From Thermoanaerobaculia bacterium (lineage in GTDB: Bacteria; Acidobacteriota; Thermoanaerobaculia; Multivoradales; JAIOJS01), in assembly GCA_030429235.1 (NCBI GenBank), contig JAUIDB010000007.1, positions 1 to 52,676 of the forward strand: DNA of 52,676 bases. The letters are read 5' to 3'. Made by a program: the position numbers and the translations under genes. Numbering within the stretch: position 1 is the first letter of the stretch; each line of letters begins with the position of its first letter. This document shows, in pieces, positions 37,777 through 46,522 of this stretch. The notes under the pieces are model-generated. The model saw only the letters and a list, made by a program, of their open reading frames with translations, had not been told where the DNA came from and searched no databases.

Positions 37777-39543
37777 CTAGAGCTGGGGCGACAGGCTCCC
37801 TACGTCCAACCGAAGAGACGAGAAGCGCCCGGTCGTATCGTCGCGAATGCCGATCGCTACCTGCTGGTCACCTGGTTGCAGCACCAGAGGCAGTTGGTAG
37901 TGCGCTGCGTTGGCTCGTGCCTCCTCGATCTTGTCGTCGGGAATGGCCAGGTGGAAGGGGATGCGCTGGACCTGACCAGGATTGCCGCGGTGGTCCTTGG
38001 TGGCCACGTAGATCGTGACCGAACCCAGATGCTGGCTAGCGTTGGGGAGGAGTTCGAGCTGGTTGATCGGAATCTCGATCGTGACCGGGAGTACCGCTTG
38101 GCCGTCGTCTCGAGTCAGGGTCTTCTGTGCCGGGAGGGCCCGAAAGCCGATCCGGTTGTCGACGCTCTGGTAGAGCAGGGCCGCGAGGGTCGCGCCGGCC
38201 TCCTCCTCGTCCTCGGCCGGCAGGACCACCTCTTCCCGGTGGCTCACGTCGAGCCCCTTGATGCGCGTCGTGACCTTGATGTCGTGCTGGGAGCCGGACT
38301 GCCAATCTGCGGGAGGAGCGAAGCCCAGGGAGTAGTAGGTCTGGAGTCCGACGATCATGTCGACCAGCTGATCGGCCAGCTGCCCCGAGGACTCGAGGAA
38401 GCGCCCGCCGGTCGCCTTGGAGGCGTACTCCAGGGGCTCCCGATAGTTCTCGTTCACCTTGGAGACCGCCTCGGACGTCGCACCCTGCTCGGTCAGTGCC
38501 GATCGAATCTCTCCACCGTGGTTTCCCCTGGCGTCGACCGAATACAGGGTCACGCCGGCGCGATTGACGGCCTTGGCGAGTTCCTTCATCGACGAACTGA
38601 GGTCGAAGCGGCCGACCGAACGGGTGTAGTCGGAGTTGAAGTCCTGGTGGGGCATTCCCATCTCGGGCCCGGAGAATCGGTTTCGATAGGCGACGTACAG
38701 ACCTTCTCCGGGGCGAGTGGGAACCCCTTCGCCGAGGTAGATCAGGAGCTTGCGGCCGGGCAAGCCGGTGAGGGTCGAGGCCACCTGCCGAATCTGGTCG
38801 AGGGTGGTGAGACCGCGATGGAACTCTCCCTCAGCGTAGGCCCGGATCTGGGAGATGATCAGCTGGTCGTTGGCCAGCGTCGACCGCGCCAGGAGGCCGC
38901 CACTCTGCCCCCGCGCCAGTTCGCCGAACAAGCGTCGACGTTCGGTCTCGCTCAGGTCGGTGCGCAGAGAGACCTTGGAGATCTCGTCCAGAATCCGATG
39001 CACGGCCTGGTGGTCGAAGAGGAAGTCCGAGTAGAAGACGATGCCACCCTCGATTCCGACCACCGAGATCAGGGCGCTATCGTCGAGGCGGTTCACGGCC
39101 TCCCGCAGCGCCTCGAACGCGCGTTTGCGGTGCGATGCACTCAGCCGCGTATGGTCGACGAGCAAGATGACATGGGCGCGTCGGGCCGAATCCGCCGCCA
39201 CCTCTTCGACGGTACGGAAGCCCTCCTCTCGACGAGGTCGCTCCGCGGCGGGCCGGGTGTCGCGGGCGCCGACGGCCAACGAATCGGCGTAGAAATTGGT
39301 GATCGGAACCACCTTGCCATCGACCCTGAGCTCGAAGTCGTCCTGGCTCAAGCCGACGACCGGTTGTCCGGAGCGATCGGTCACGACGACATCGACGTTG
39401 ACCACCTCGACGCGCACGATCTCGCCGAAGGCGTTGGTCGTTTCCTCCTGGCTGGCGGCGGGCAGGGGGCCGAACGCCGCCAGGGCCAGGAGGCTGATCA
39501 GAACGGAGAGGGGGCGGTAGGCGGCAAGCGACGGGCGGATCAT
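37777..39543 (-). CDS. Secreted VWFA-related acidobacterial protein 1
   Basis: 588 residues from ATG 39543, preceded by GAGGT. A signal peptide (1-31) is followed by the family N-terminus (VRVEVVNVDVVVTDRSGQPV, DDFELRVDGKVVPITNFYA) and a von Willebrand A-like domain from about residue 123. The metal-site loop reads DHTRLS (Asp130) instead of DxSxS, so metal binding is doubtful. GRKLLIYLGEGVP and a late ATGGRFLESSGQLADQL segment are typical of VWFA-related acidobacterial proteins. The C-terminal part (about 450-588) is beta-rich. Function unknown; probably periplasmic or surface binding. It follows the second VWFA gene on the same strand after 116 bases. Confidence 0.88.
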   Translation of the reverse strand: MIRPSLAAYRPLSVLISLLALAAFGPLPAASQEETTNAFGEIVRVEVVNVDVVVTDRSGQPVVGLSQDDFELRVDGKVVPITNFYADSLAVGARDTRPAAERPRREEGFRTVEEVAADSARRAHVILLVDHTRLSASHRKRAFEALREAVNRLDDSALISVVGIEGGIVFYSDFLFDHQAVHRILDEISKVSLRTDLSETERRRLFGELARGQSGGLLARSTLANDQLIISQIRAYAEGEFHRGLTTLDQIRQVASTLTGLPGRKLLIYLGEGVPTRPGEGLYVAYRNRFSGPEMGMPHQDFNSDYTRSVGRFDLSSSMKELAKAVNRAGVTLYSVDARGNHGGEIRSALTEQGATSEAVSKVNENYREPLEYASKATGGRFLESSGQLADQLVDMIVGLQTYYSLGFAPPADWQSGSQHDIKVTTRIKGLDVSHREEVVLPAEDEEEAGATLAALLYQSVDNRIGFRALPAQKTLTRDDGQAVLPVTIEIPINQLELLPNASQHLGSVTIYVATKDHRGNPGQVQRIPFHLAIPDDKIEEARANAAHYQLPLVLQPGDQQVAIGIRDDTTGRFSSLRLDVGSLSPQL

Positions 39544-39659
39544 CGGGTCACCTCGAAGATTCGTTGAAGGGCCAGTATGGGACGGACTCGTCCCTAGTCT
39601 ACCGCCGACAACAATCTTGCACCGGGGCTTGTTCCAGCCGACCGATCGTAGGGTCGGAG

Positions 39660-41420
39660 CTAGTCGTCGGAATCGCTGTCGGGTCCTACCTGCACGTAGC
39701 CGGTGACGATCGACGTGATGCGCCCGGCGAGGTCCACCACCGCGACACCGATCTTCTTGCGCCCGGCCGCGACCCGCAAGCGATGGTTGTGCACCATCGC
39801 TTCTCGTCGGGCCGCTTCGACGTGCTCGTCGGCGATCCGCAGCCCCAGAGGGGCCGCGTCGATCGCCGAAGCGCCTGCGTCCTTGCCCACGGCACCGTAG
39901 AACAACCGCAGGCTGATCTCGCTCTTGCCGTCGCCGCGGGGCAGGAACACCAGATTCTGCAGCGGAATCTCGATGCGGACGGGCAACAGGTAGTTCCCGT
40001 CGCTGGTGCGTTCGGCGAAGCCCGGTGTGATTCGCACCTCGAGGGGATTGGACTGGTAGGAGTAGAGCAACGCTGATTGCAGCCCCTCACGGACGCGAGT
40101 GTCCATCGTCTTGCTGCGATACCCCGGACGGTGACGAACCTGCCAACCCCGCTGCTTCTCCTTCAGCTCGACCTCGATCGAGTGGTAGCGACCGGTTTCC
40201 GCCGACACCGACTGGATCCCGAGCGAGTAGAAGGAGCGGAAGTCTTGGGCCGCTGCCTCGAGCGGCGTCAAGACGTCGTTCTGGTTGAGGATCGCCTTGC
40301 CCCCGGTCTCCAGGGCCAGCAGTCGCAGGGGGGCTTGCAGGTTCTCGGGCACGATCGAATCGAGGGTCGAGCGGATGTTGGGCGTCACGAAACCGCCGTA
40401 CTCCGCGGCTCCGAAGGCGAAGGCCTGCAGTCCGCCGGCATCGAGCGTGTAGAAGGCGACGCGGTGGGCGTTGGCGTGCCGCCCGACACTCTCGAACTCG
40501 CGGGAGGTGTCGTGACGGGGGATCTCGGCGTAGGCCTCTGACCCTCCGAACTTCTCGGCCACGACGTGGAACATCTCTTCGCCGGCTGCCATGGGGATCC
40601 CGCTCGATACGTGGAGCAGAGCTTTGCGTCCGGGCAGTCCGCCGAGGGTATCGATCATGCGGCGCAGCGCATCGACCGTGTAGCTGACGCCGTTCATCTG
40701 CTCCTCGGCGTACTGGCGGGCGTACCCCAGGGCCGCTGCCATGCCGTTGGCCTCGTCGATCCGCTTGAGGGTGTCAAAGCGAAAGCGCTGCCGAAGGCTC
40801 GCCTGACCGCTCTCCTTGTCGAGCTCTTCGATGGCGCGCTGCATCTGAGCGACGTTGTCGGTGAAGGGCTGCTGGACCTCGAGCTTCCGGTTGTAGGTGA
40901 TGAGCATCGCCTGGTCCTCGGGTCGCAAGGTGCGGCCGAGGAAGCGCCACAGATCGGGCAGGACCCGATTGCGCTGGATCGGATCGAGGTTGTAGTTGTC
41001 GATGTAAACGATCAACCAGAGCCGATGAGCGGGATCGATCGGTGCCGCTTCGCGCGGGGAGGCTCGACCGTCGTGCGGGTCGGTGGGGTCCGGTTCGGTG
41101 CTTGCCGCAGCGTCGTCGGTCGGGTCGACGGTAGGGGTTGGCTGCTCCCGTGGCCTCCCGTCGGCTACAGCGTAGAAGTTCGAGATCTCGATCGGACGAC
41201 CATCGCGCCGCACCACGAAGTCTTCGGCGGTGAGGTCGGTGACCGCCTTCCCCTCCCGGTCGGTCACCCAGACGTCGATGTTGGCCACTTCCACCTCGAC
41301 GACGTCGAAGTAGCTCAGGGCCGAGTCGGTTTCGGACGCTGCCGGGTCTTCCTGGGCGGTGCCGGGCACCGCGACGAACAGGAGGAGCGCGAGCAGACGA
41401 GGGAGGGTTCGGAAGTGCAT
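39660..41420 (-). CDS. Secreted VWFA-related acidobacterial protein 2
   Basis: 586 residues from ATG 41420; ATG 41435 and TTG 41462 are also possible and none has a clear ribosome binding site. A signal peptide (1-22) precedes the family N-terminus VEVEVANIDVWVTDREGKAV and EDFVVRRDGRPIEISNFYA. Residues 90-130 are an acidic Pro/Thr-rich linker. The VWA-like domain begins near 132 with LWLIVYIDNYNLD, so the metal-site serines are replaced (DNYNL). GRKALLHVSSGIP and LALETGGKAI also match the family. It is related to the neighbouring protein but clearly diverged, suggesting an old duplication. Both could form one complex. Confidence 0.87.
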   Translation of the reverse strand: MHFRTLPRLLALLLFVAVPGTAQEDPAASETDSALSYFDVVEVEVANIDVWVTDREGKAVTDLTAEDFVVRRDGRPIEISNFYAVADGRPREQPTPTVDPTDDAAASTEPDPTDPHDGRASPREAAPIDPAHRLWLIVYIDNYNLDPIQRNRVLPDLWRFLGRTLRPEDQAMLITYNRKLEVQQPFTDNVAQMQRAIEELDKESGQASLRQRFRFDTLKRIDEANGMAAALGYARQYAEEQMNGVSYTVDALRRMIDTLGGLPGRKALLHVSSGIPMAAGEEMFHVVAEKFGGSEAYAEIPRHDTSREFESVGRHANAHRVAFYTLDAGGLQAFAFGAAEYGGFVTPNIRSTLDSIVPENLQAPLRLLALETGGKAILNQNDVLTPLEAAAQDFRSFYSLGIQSVSAETGRYHSIEVELKEKQRGWQVRHRPGYRSKTMDTRVREGLQSALLYSYQSNPLEVRITPGFAERTSDGNYLLPVRIEIPLQNLVFLPRGDGKSEISLRLFYGAVGKDAGASAIDAAPLGLRIADEHVEAARREAMVHNHRLRVAAGRKKIGVAVVDLAGRITSIVTGYVQVGPDSDSDD

Positions 41421-41474
41421 GGGCTGGACCGGCATCGTAGGCGCCGGTCTATGGGGTGTCAATTCGAGGCCACG

Positions 41475-41505
41475 AAAAAAGGGGAGGAGTTTTCCTCCTC
41501 CCCTT
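41475..41505 (-). terminator. Intrinsic terminator of the PDZ gene
   Basis: AAGGGGAGGAG (41479-41489) pairs perfectly with CTCCTCCCCTT (41495-41505). On the minus strand the 11-bp stem is followed by a run of six T (A-run at 41475-41480), a textbook terminator just past the PDZ gene stop at 41527. Confidence 0.93.
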
Positions 41506-41526
41506 CTCTACGGACGCGCCGCGCCG

Positions 41527-42306
41527 TCAGTTGCGGTGGTGCGGCATCGAATCGGGGCACTCGACGTCGGCGTCGTTGACCACGCAGCTGCAGCCGTCGT
41601 CGGAGCAGGTGACCCGGACCTCGCACTCGTCCGAGCCCTCGCACTCGTTGCGGAAGGCGATGGCGTGTGGGCTGTCACACTCCTCGTCGCTATCGCAGAT
41701 CAGCTCCAGCCGATGCTGCATCATCATCGGCGCCTCGCGCACCTCGGCGTCGGCGGTGACGGTCATCAGCCGGCCGTTGCGGAAGAGATCGACCAGGACG
41801 ACGTCACCGTCCTCCTTGTCCATCAGGTTGTGACGTACCCCATGGGTCGAAGCGACCTTCTCGCCGTCGACGGCGATCAGAATGTCGCCGACCTCGATTC
41901 CGGCCCGGGAAGCGGCCGAGTCGTCGACGACCCGCGAGACCATGACCCCTTCGTCTCCGGCGACGCCGTAGTGACGACGCAGTTCCGGGGTCAGCTCGAT
42001 CAGCTGTACTCCGAGGACCGCGTGGCGTCCCATCCCGGCGTGGAACATGAAGTCGCCGTTGCCGAAGGCGGAAACCCAGTGGTTGCCCGACCCGCCCTTG
42101 ATTTCGTGGACCTTGCCGTCTTCGCCCACGAAAATCATCTCGCGGCCCTCGTGCTCGCCGTCGGCGTCGATCCGGATGACGCGGACGTTCTCGCCCTCCT
42201 CGCCGACCACTTCGACCACGACGTTCTTTTCGATCGTTTCGTCGTCAGCCGCCAGGGCACCCGAGACCAGCAGCGCCGCAACTCCAACCAAGAGCATCTT
42301 CTTCAT
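41527..42306 (-). CDS. Secreted PDZ-domain protein with Cys-rich tail
   Basis: 259 residues from ATG 42306, eight bases after AGGAG; a GTG at 42315 overlaps that site and is unlikely. A signal peptide (1-22) precedes an acidic beta region (23-90) and a PDZ domain (about 95-190): LGVQLIELTPELRRHYGV, EGVMVSRVVDDSAASRAGIEVGDILIAVDG. No protease domain is present, so it is probably a binding or scaffold protein. The last 60 residues contain eight cysteines (for example CSDDGCSC), enough for four disulfides, which fits oxidising conditions outside the cytoplasm. It is a single-gene transcript with its own terminator. Confidence 0.88.
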   Translation of the reverse strand: MKKMLLVGVAALLVSGALAADDETIEKNVVVEVVGEEGENVRVIRIDADGEHEGREMIFVGEDGKVHEIKGGSGNHWVSAFGNGDFMFHAGMGRHAVLGVQLIELTPELRRHYGVAGDEGVMVSRVVDDSAASRAGIEVGDILIAVDGEKVASTHGVRHNLMDKEDGDVVLVDLFRNGRLMTVTADAEVREAPMMMQHRLELICDSDEECDSPHAIAFRNECEGSDECEVRVTCSDDGCSCVVNDADVECPDSMPHHRN

Positions 42307-42445
42307 CCGTACCACTCCTTGCTTCTGGAAATCCTCGAGCCCCGGGGTTTGTGGAGAGAGGAGCGAGGGGGCTCGCGTGATTCTCGCTCGTTCTGACCTC
42401 TATAACTCCGCTGTGGGCCCGAGGTTCCCACCGGCTTCGGGGTCA

Positions 42446-42475
42446 TTGTGAAGGTGGAGTTTGGTGTGGTACCTT
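42446..42475 (+). promoter_or_regulatory. Possible promoter of the cytochrome gene
   Basis: TTGTGA (42446-42451) and TACCTT (42470-42475) lie 18 bases apart, with TGG directly before the -10 as an extended element. The match is modest; transcription would start near 42482, about 20 bases before the ATG at 42503. Confidence 0.3.
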
Positions 42476-42502
42476 GAGCGGCCTCTTCTGGAGTTCCTAT
42501 CG

Positions 42503-44641
42503 ATGTCGCGCCGTGTGGTTTTTTTCCTGTTCCTCGTCCTCTGCCTCGCCCTCGGCGCGGTGGTCTCGGGGCAGTCGTTGGGCCCCCCGGATCCGGCCGA
42601 GGCGCGGATCCGCATGCCCGGCACGCAACCCGGCCAGCTGACGGTGGCGATCACCGACGCCACCACCTGTCGCAGCTGTCACGAAGACGACGACGCGGCC
42701 AAGCCGGTACCGATGTGGCGCGGATCGATGATGTCGCAGGCGGCAAAAGACCCCCTCTTCTGGGCCGCCTTGACGGTGGCGGCTCAGGATTCGATCTGGC
42801 TCGAGGGCAGCGCCGAAGGAGCCGACATCTGCCTGCGGTGCCACATGCCCGCGGGCTGGCTCGGCGGTCGCTCGGAACCGACCAACGGCTCGGCCATGAT
42901 CGGGGCGGACTTCGACGGAGTGACCTGCGAATTCTGCCACCGCATGGTCGACCCCTTCTTCCAGGATACCTACGATCGCAACCGTGAATGCCTGGCGCCC
43001 GGTTGCGACTGGGACACCTACTGGGATGAGGCGACGGCCCTGAGCGAATCCGCCGCCATGTCGACCAAGAGTTCCGACGAGATGGTGGCCTCCCACATCA
43101 CGTACTTCGACGGAGATCCCTTCTACGGGATGGACCACCGCCCGCTCTCCGCCGACTACACCGAAAGTGCGTCGGGGCAGTACTTCGTCGCCGATACCAC
43201 CGACCGGCGCGCGTCCTTCGCCGATGCCGGCGGGATGGGTGGGCCGCCGCACTCGGTGCTCTACAGCCGCTACCACAAGAGTCGCTACTTCTGTGCGACC
43301 TGCCACGACGTGTCGAACCCCTTCCTCGCCAACCGGGGTCACGAGACCGACGATCCGCTGCCCACCGAAAGCGAGTCTGCATTCGCCTACGCCCACGCCG
43401 AGCGCACCTTCTCCGAGTTCATGCTCTCCGATTTCGGGGTCGACGGCGGGGCACCGGGCACCGGCGCCTTTGCGCCCTCCCTGTTTACGACCTCGCGCGC
43501 CGGGAACCTGATCGCGAGCTGTCAGGACTGCCACATGCCGGACGTCTCCGGCCGAGCCTGTGTGATCACGAGTTCCTCGATCTACCGGCCGGACGACAGC
43601 GTCGAGCATCCGACGAGCGGGGCTCCGAGCCACGATCTCACCGGGGCCAACGTCTGGATGTCGGAGATCCTGGCCAGCACCAAGCCGCTGTCGGCGAACT
43701 ACGACCCGACCAACGAGACCCTGCTCGACCAGGGCCCTTCGGTGCTGACCCTCGACCTGGAAGCCGGAATCGACGTTGGACACGAGGAGCTCCTGGCGGG
43801 AGCCCAGCGCGCCCTGATCAACCTGCAGCAAGCGGCGACGATCGAAGGGCTGACCTGGGACGAGGAGACCGAGACCGTGCGCTTCCGCGTGGTCAACCAC
43901 ACCGGCCACAAGCTGATCTCGGGATACCCGGAAGGGCGTCGAATGTGGGTCAACATCCGGCTCTACGACGGTGGCAAGCTGGTGCACGAGGTCAACCCCT
44001 ACGATGACATCGAGGACACCCTGCGCGGCTTGCCCCAGCGGCCCGGAGGGCCGTTCCTGGGGGCGGGACAGAGCTACGAGGACTCCCTGGTGTACGAGGC
44101 CCAGCTGGCCAGCTCGCTCACCGGGGAAGCCCATTCGCAGCACTTCTTGCTCAGCGATTCTCGCGTCAAGGACAACCGGATTCCGCCCCGTGGGTTCCGC
44201 GTCGCCGAGGCCGCGGCTCGCCTCGCCGAGCCGGTGTGGATGGGCCTTTCGGATCCCAACTACTTCACCTCTGCCGAGTACGCTGGCGGCTACGACGAGG
44301 TGGAACTGGTCTTGCCCGAGGGCGGTGTCAACACGACCCGGGTCGAAGTCCGGCTCTTCTACCAGACCACCAGTCGCGAGTACATCGAGTTCCTGCGCGA
44401 CGAGATCAACGGCACCGGTACCCTCACTCTGACCGACCCGCCCCCCGGGGGCGGCGCGACGTCCTACATTGTGCAGTCAGACCCCTTCTTCGACCAGCTG
44501 GAAGCCTGGGGCAACACGATTTGGAACCTGTGGAGCCACAACCGCGACGACCCCGGAGCCGCTCCGATCCTGATGGTCGAGTCGGCGTGGGAGGGGTTGT
44601 TCGCGGATGGATTCGAATCAGGAGACACCACGGCCTGGTAA
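42503..44641 (+). CDS. Secreted pentaheme c-type cytochrome
   Basis: 712 residues from ATG 42503 with GGAG upstream; the frame open to 42461 lacks a better start. A signal peptide (1-24) is followed by five CxxCH heme sites: CRSCH (Cys56), CLRCH (110), CEFCH (142), CATCH (264) and CQDCH (340). Distal His candidates are in CHMPAGW, YGMDHRP and HKSRYF. This half resembles the cytochrome c554-type multiheme domain. Residues about 400-690 are beta-rich without hemes (VVNHTGHKLISGYPEGRR stands out). The protein ends LFADGFESGDTTAW, a short tail motif that recurs on exported proteins. It probably transfers electrons in the periplasm or at the surface; the redox partner is unknown. Confidence 0.87.
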   Translation: MSRRVVFFLFLVLCLALGAVVSGQSLGPPDPAEARIRMPGTQPGQLTVAITDATTCRSCHEDDDAAKPVPMWRGSMMSQAAKDPLFWAALTVAAQDSIWLEGSAEGADICLRCHMPAGWLGGRSEPTNGSAMIGADFDGVTCEFCHRMVDPFFQDTYDRNRECLAPGCDWDTYWDEATALSESAAMSTKSSDEMVASHITYFDGDPFYGMDHRPLSADYTESASGQYFVADTTDRRASFADAGGMGGPPHSVLYSRYHKSRYFCATCHDVSNPFLANRGHETDDPLPTESESAFAYAHAERTFSEFMLSDFGVDGGAPGTGAFAPSLFTTSRAGNLIASCQDCHMPDVSGRACVITSSSIYRPDDSVEHPTSGAPSHDLTGANVWMSEILASTKPLSANYDPTNETLLDQGPSVLTLDLEAGIDVGHEELLAGAQRALINLQQAATIEGLTWDEETETVRFRVVNHTGHKLISGYPEGRRMWVNIRLYDGGKLVHEVNPYDDIEDTLRGLPQRPGGPFLGAGQSYEDSLVYEAQLASSLTGEAHSQHFLLSDSRVKDNRIPPRGFRVAEAAARLAEPVWMGLSDPNYFTSAEYAGGYDEVELVLPEGGVNTTRVEVRLFYQTTSREYIEFLRDEINGTGTLTLTDPPPGGGATSYIVQSDPFFDQLEAWGNTIWNLWSHNRDDPGAAPILMVESAWEGLFADGFESGDTTAW

Positions 44642-44743
44642 CCGCCGCCGCGCTCACCATGCCGCGGTGGCTCTGATTCAATCGTTGCCGTCAGCGGATG
44701 CTGACGGCGCAGGGCTAGGTCTCGAACGGCCGCAGCGGTCCTG

Positions 44744-46181
44744 ACTTCGAAGAAGTCCCTCCATCGTCTGGAGCGCCAGCTGCCCAGCTGGCAGAGTGGG
44801 CGGCGCAAACGCTCCCGAACGCCCCGAGCAGCTGCCGCCCTCGTTGCCCCATCGATCTCGAGTGCAGCGAGATTGAGCGTCGCCGAGCGGTGCTCCGGCG
44901 AGGTCGTGGAGGGCCCGCTGCTCCAGACCCTACGGAGCCGGCAGGTCCTCGGGGCCGGCGTCGGCTGGTTGCCCACCGCGAGGGAGGCCGCCGCCTGCGC
45001 TCCGCGACGCTACGGGGTCTTCCTTCCCGCCGAGTCGGCATGCCGCCGCTCGCGGAGAGCCCCCGCGGACCTGCCGGCTCCTTCGGGTGCTCCGCTACCG
45101 ATGGCGTCGGTTGGGGAGAAGGTTGAAGCGGTTGAGGTAGCTGGGTCCCTTGGCGTCGTTCCTCGACCTCTCCAGCGTTCCCGACTTCGAAGAAGGTCTT
45201 CCATCGTGTGGAGCGCCAGCTGCCTAGCTGGCACAGTGGGCGGCGCAAACGCTCCCAAACGCCCCGAGCAGCTGCCGCCCTCGTTAGCCCATCGATCTCG
45301 AGTGCAGCGAGATTGAGCGTCGCCGAGCGGTGCTCCGGCGAGGTCGCGGAGGGCCCGCCGCTCCAGACCCTACGGAGCCGCCAGATCCTCGGGGCCGGCG
45401 GCGGCTGGTTGCCCACCGCAAGGGAGGCCACCGCCTGCGCTCCGCGACGCTCTGTGGTGTTCGTTCCCGCCGGATCGACATGCCGCCGCTCGCGGAGAGC
45501 CCCCGTGGACCTGCCGGCTCCTTCGGGTCCTCCGCTACCATGTCCTCGGTAGACGAGAACGGTTGAAGCAGTTGAGATAGCTGGGATCCTTAGGCGCCGT
45601 TCCTCGACCTCTGCAGCGTTCCCGACTTCGAAGAAGTCCCTCCATCGTGTGGAGCGCCAGCTGCCTAGCTGGCAGAGTGGGCCGGCGCAAACGCTCCCGA
45701 ACGCCCCGAGTAGCTGCCGTTTTCCTTGCTCCATCGATCTCGGGTTCAGCGAGATTGAGCGTCGCCGAGCGGAGTTCCAGCGAGGCCGTGGAGTGCCCGC
45801 CGCTCCAGACCCTCCGGAGCCAGCAGCTCCTCGGGGCCGGCGTCGGCTGGTTGCCCACCGCAAGGGAGGCCGCCGCCTGCGCTCCGCGACGCTATGTGGT
45901 GTTCGTTCCCGCCGGATCGACATGCCGCCGCTCGCGGAGAGCCCCCGTGGACCTGTCGGCTCCTTCGGGTCCTCCGCTACCGTGTCCTCGGTTGGCGAGA
46001 GTGATTGAAGCAGTTGAGGTAGCTGGGGTCCCTTGACGTCGTTCCTCGACCTCTGCAGCGTTCCCGGCTTCGAAGAAGTCCGCCATCGTTTGAAGCGCCA
46101 GCTGCCTTGCTGGCAGAGTGGGCGGCGCAAACGCTCCCGAACGCCCCGAGTAGAAGCTGACCTCGTGGCTCTGTCGATCTC
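44744..46181. repeat. Tandem array of 440-442 bp units (three full, one partial)
   Basis: The anchor ACTTCGAAGAAG occurs at 44744, 45184 and 45625, and as GCTTCGAAGAAG at 46067, giving periods of 440, 441 and 442. Units are nearly identical; the fourth is cut short after about 115 bases. Every unit has the hairpin GCCAGCT-loop-AGCTGGC near its start (44775-44792, 45215-45232, 45656-45673; one base pair shorter at 46097-46114), enclosed in GGAGCG/CGCTCC in the first three, and a second stem ATCTCG/CGAGAT. Long open frames exist on both strands, but the unit lengths are not all multiples of three, so no frame is kept from unit to unit. I read it as non-coding. Confidence 0.9.
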
Positions 46182-46248
46182 CAGACCAGCCAACCCCATC
46201 GACGAAGCTGACGCCTAGGTGAACGTGAACCATCGTGACTTGGGGCTG

Positions 46249-46279
46249 TTGACATGCCGAGCTAGAGGGGGGGTAGTCT
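46249..46279 (+). promoter_or_regulatory. Possible promoter of the RHS locus
   Basis: A perfect TTGACA (46249-46254) is followed after 19 bases by TAGTCT (46274-46279). The spacing is long and the -10 match modest. The leader to the gene at 46523 would be about 240 bases and would contain the short open frame at 46337. Confidence 0.4.
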
Positions 46280-46336
46280 TTTCGTGATTCAGGGATTCAA
46301 TTCCCTTGAGCGCTAGATCAGCTGGAGAAGAGAGTG

Positions 46337-46402
46337 ATGACGCGCCCGAGCAACCAGGGTGACAGGTTTCTCAGGTTTTCGTCGCATTCATCTCTAGCGT
46401 AA
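46337..46402 (+). CDS. Possible 21-residue leader peptide
   Basis: ATG to TAA gives a 21-residue, Arg- and Ser-rich peptide (MTRPSNQGDRFLRF...). The sequence before it, GGAGAAGAGAGTG, is a good ribosome binding site and closely resembles GGAGGAGAGAGTG before the next gene at 46523, so one may derive from the other. No homology is recognised, and it could be chance. Confidence 0.3.
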   Translation: MTRPSNQGDRFLRFSSHSSLA

Positions 46403-46522
46403 CCGGAACCGACAGCTCGGACGCCGGATCGTGGCAAGAACCGTCGCCCGCAGTGATCACGACGAGACCCGTCAGGTTGCTCCGCACGGTGAGTACTGGA
46501 TCATCAATTGGAGGAGAGAGTG

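Larger units (their letters stand above)
46182..46522. other. Leader region upstream of the RHS locus
   Basis: This 341-base stretch links the repeat array to the secreted-protein gene. It is visibly less GC-rich than the rest. It holds a possible promoter near 46249 and a 21-codon open frame with a good ribosome binding site. No other gene or RNA is recognised. Confidence 0.5.

Noticed and set aside
39615-39655. Small inverted repeat (CCGACC ... GGTCGG) between the two VWFA genes
   Set aside because: Only six pairs and no T-run; not enough for a terminator or operator call.
44744-46181. CRISPR array interpretation of the tandem repeats
   Set aside because: Units are about 440 bp with no short repeat-spacer pattern and no cas genes nearby.
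44715-46199. 494-residue open frame on the minus strand, and several overlapping frames on both strands, across the repeat array
   Set aside because: Unit lengths of 440, 441 and 442 shift the frame between units, the products are Arg/Pro/Gly/Ser-rich without any motif, and similar frames exist on the other strand. This is expected in stop-poor GC-rich DNA.
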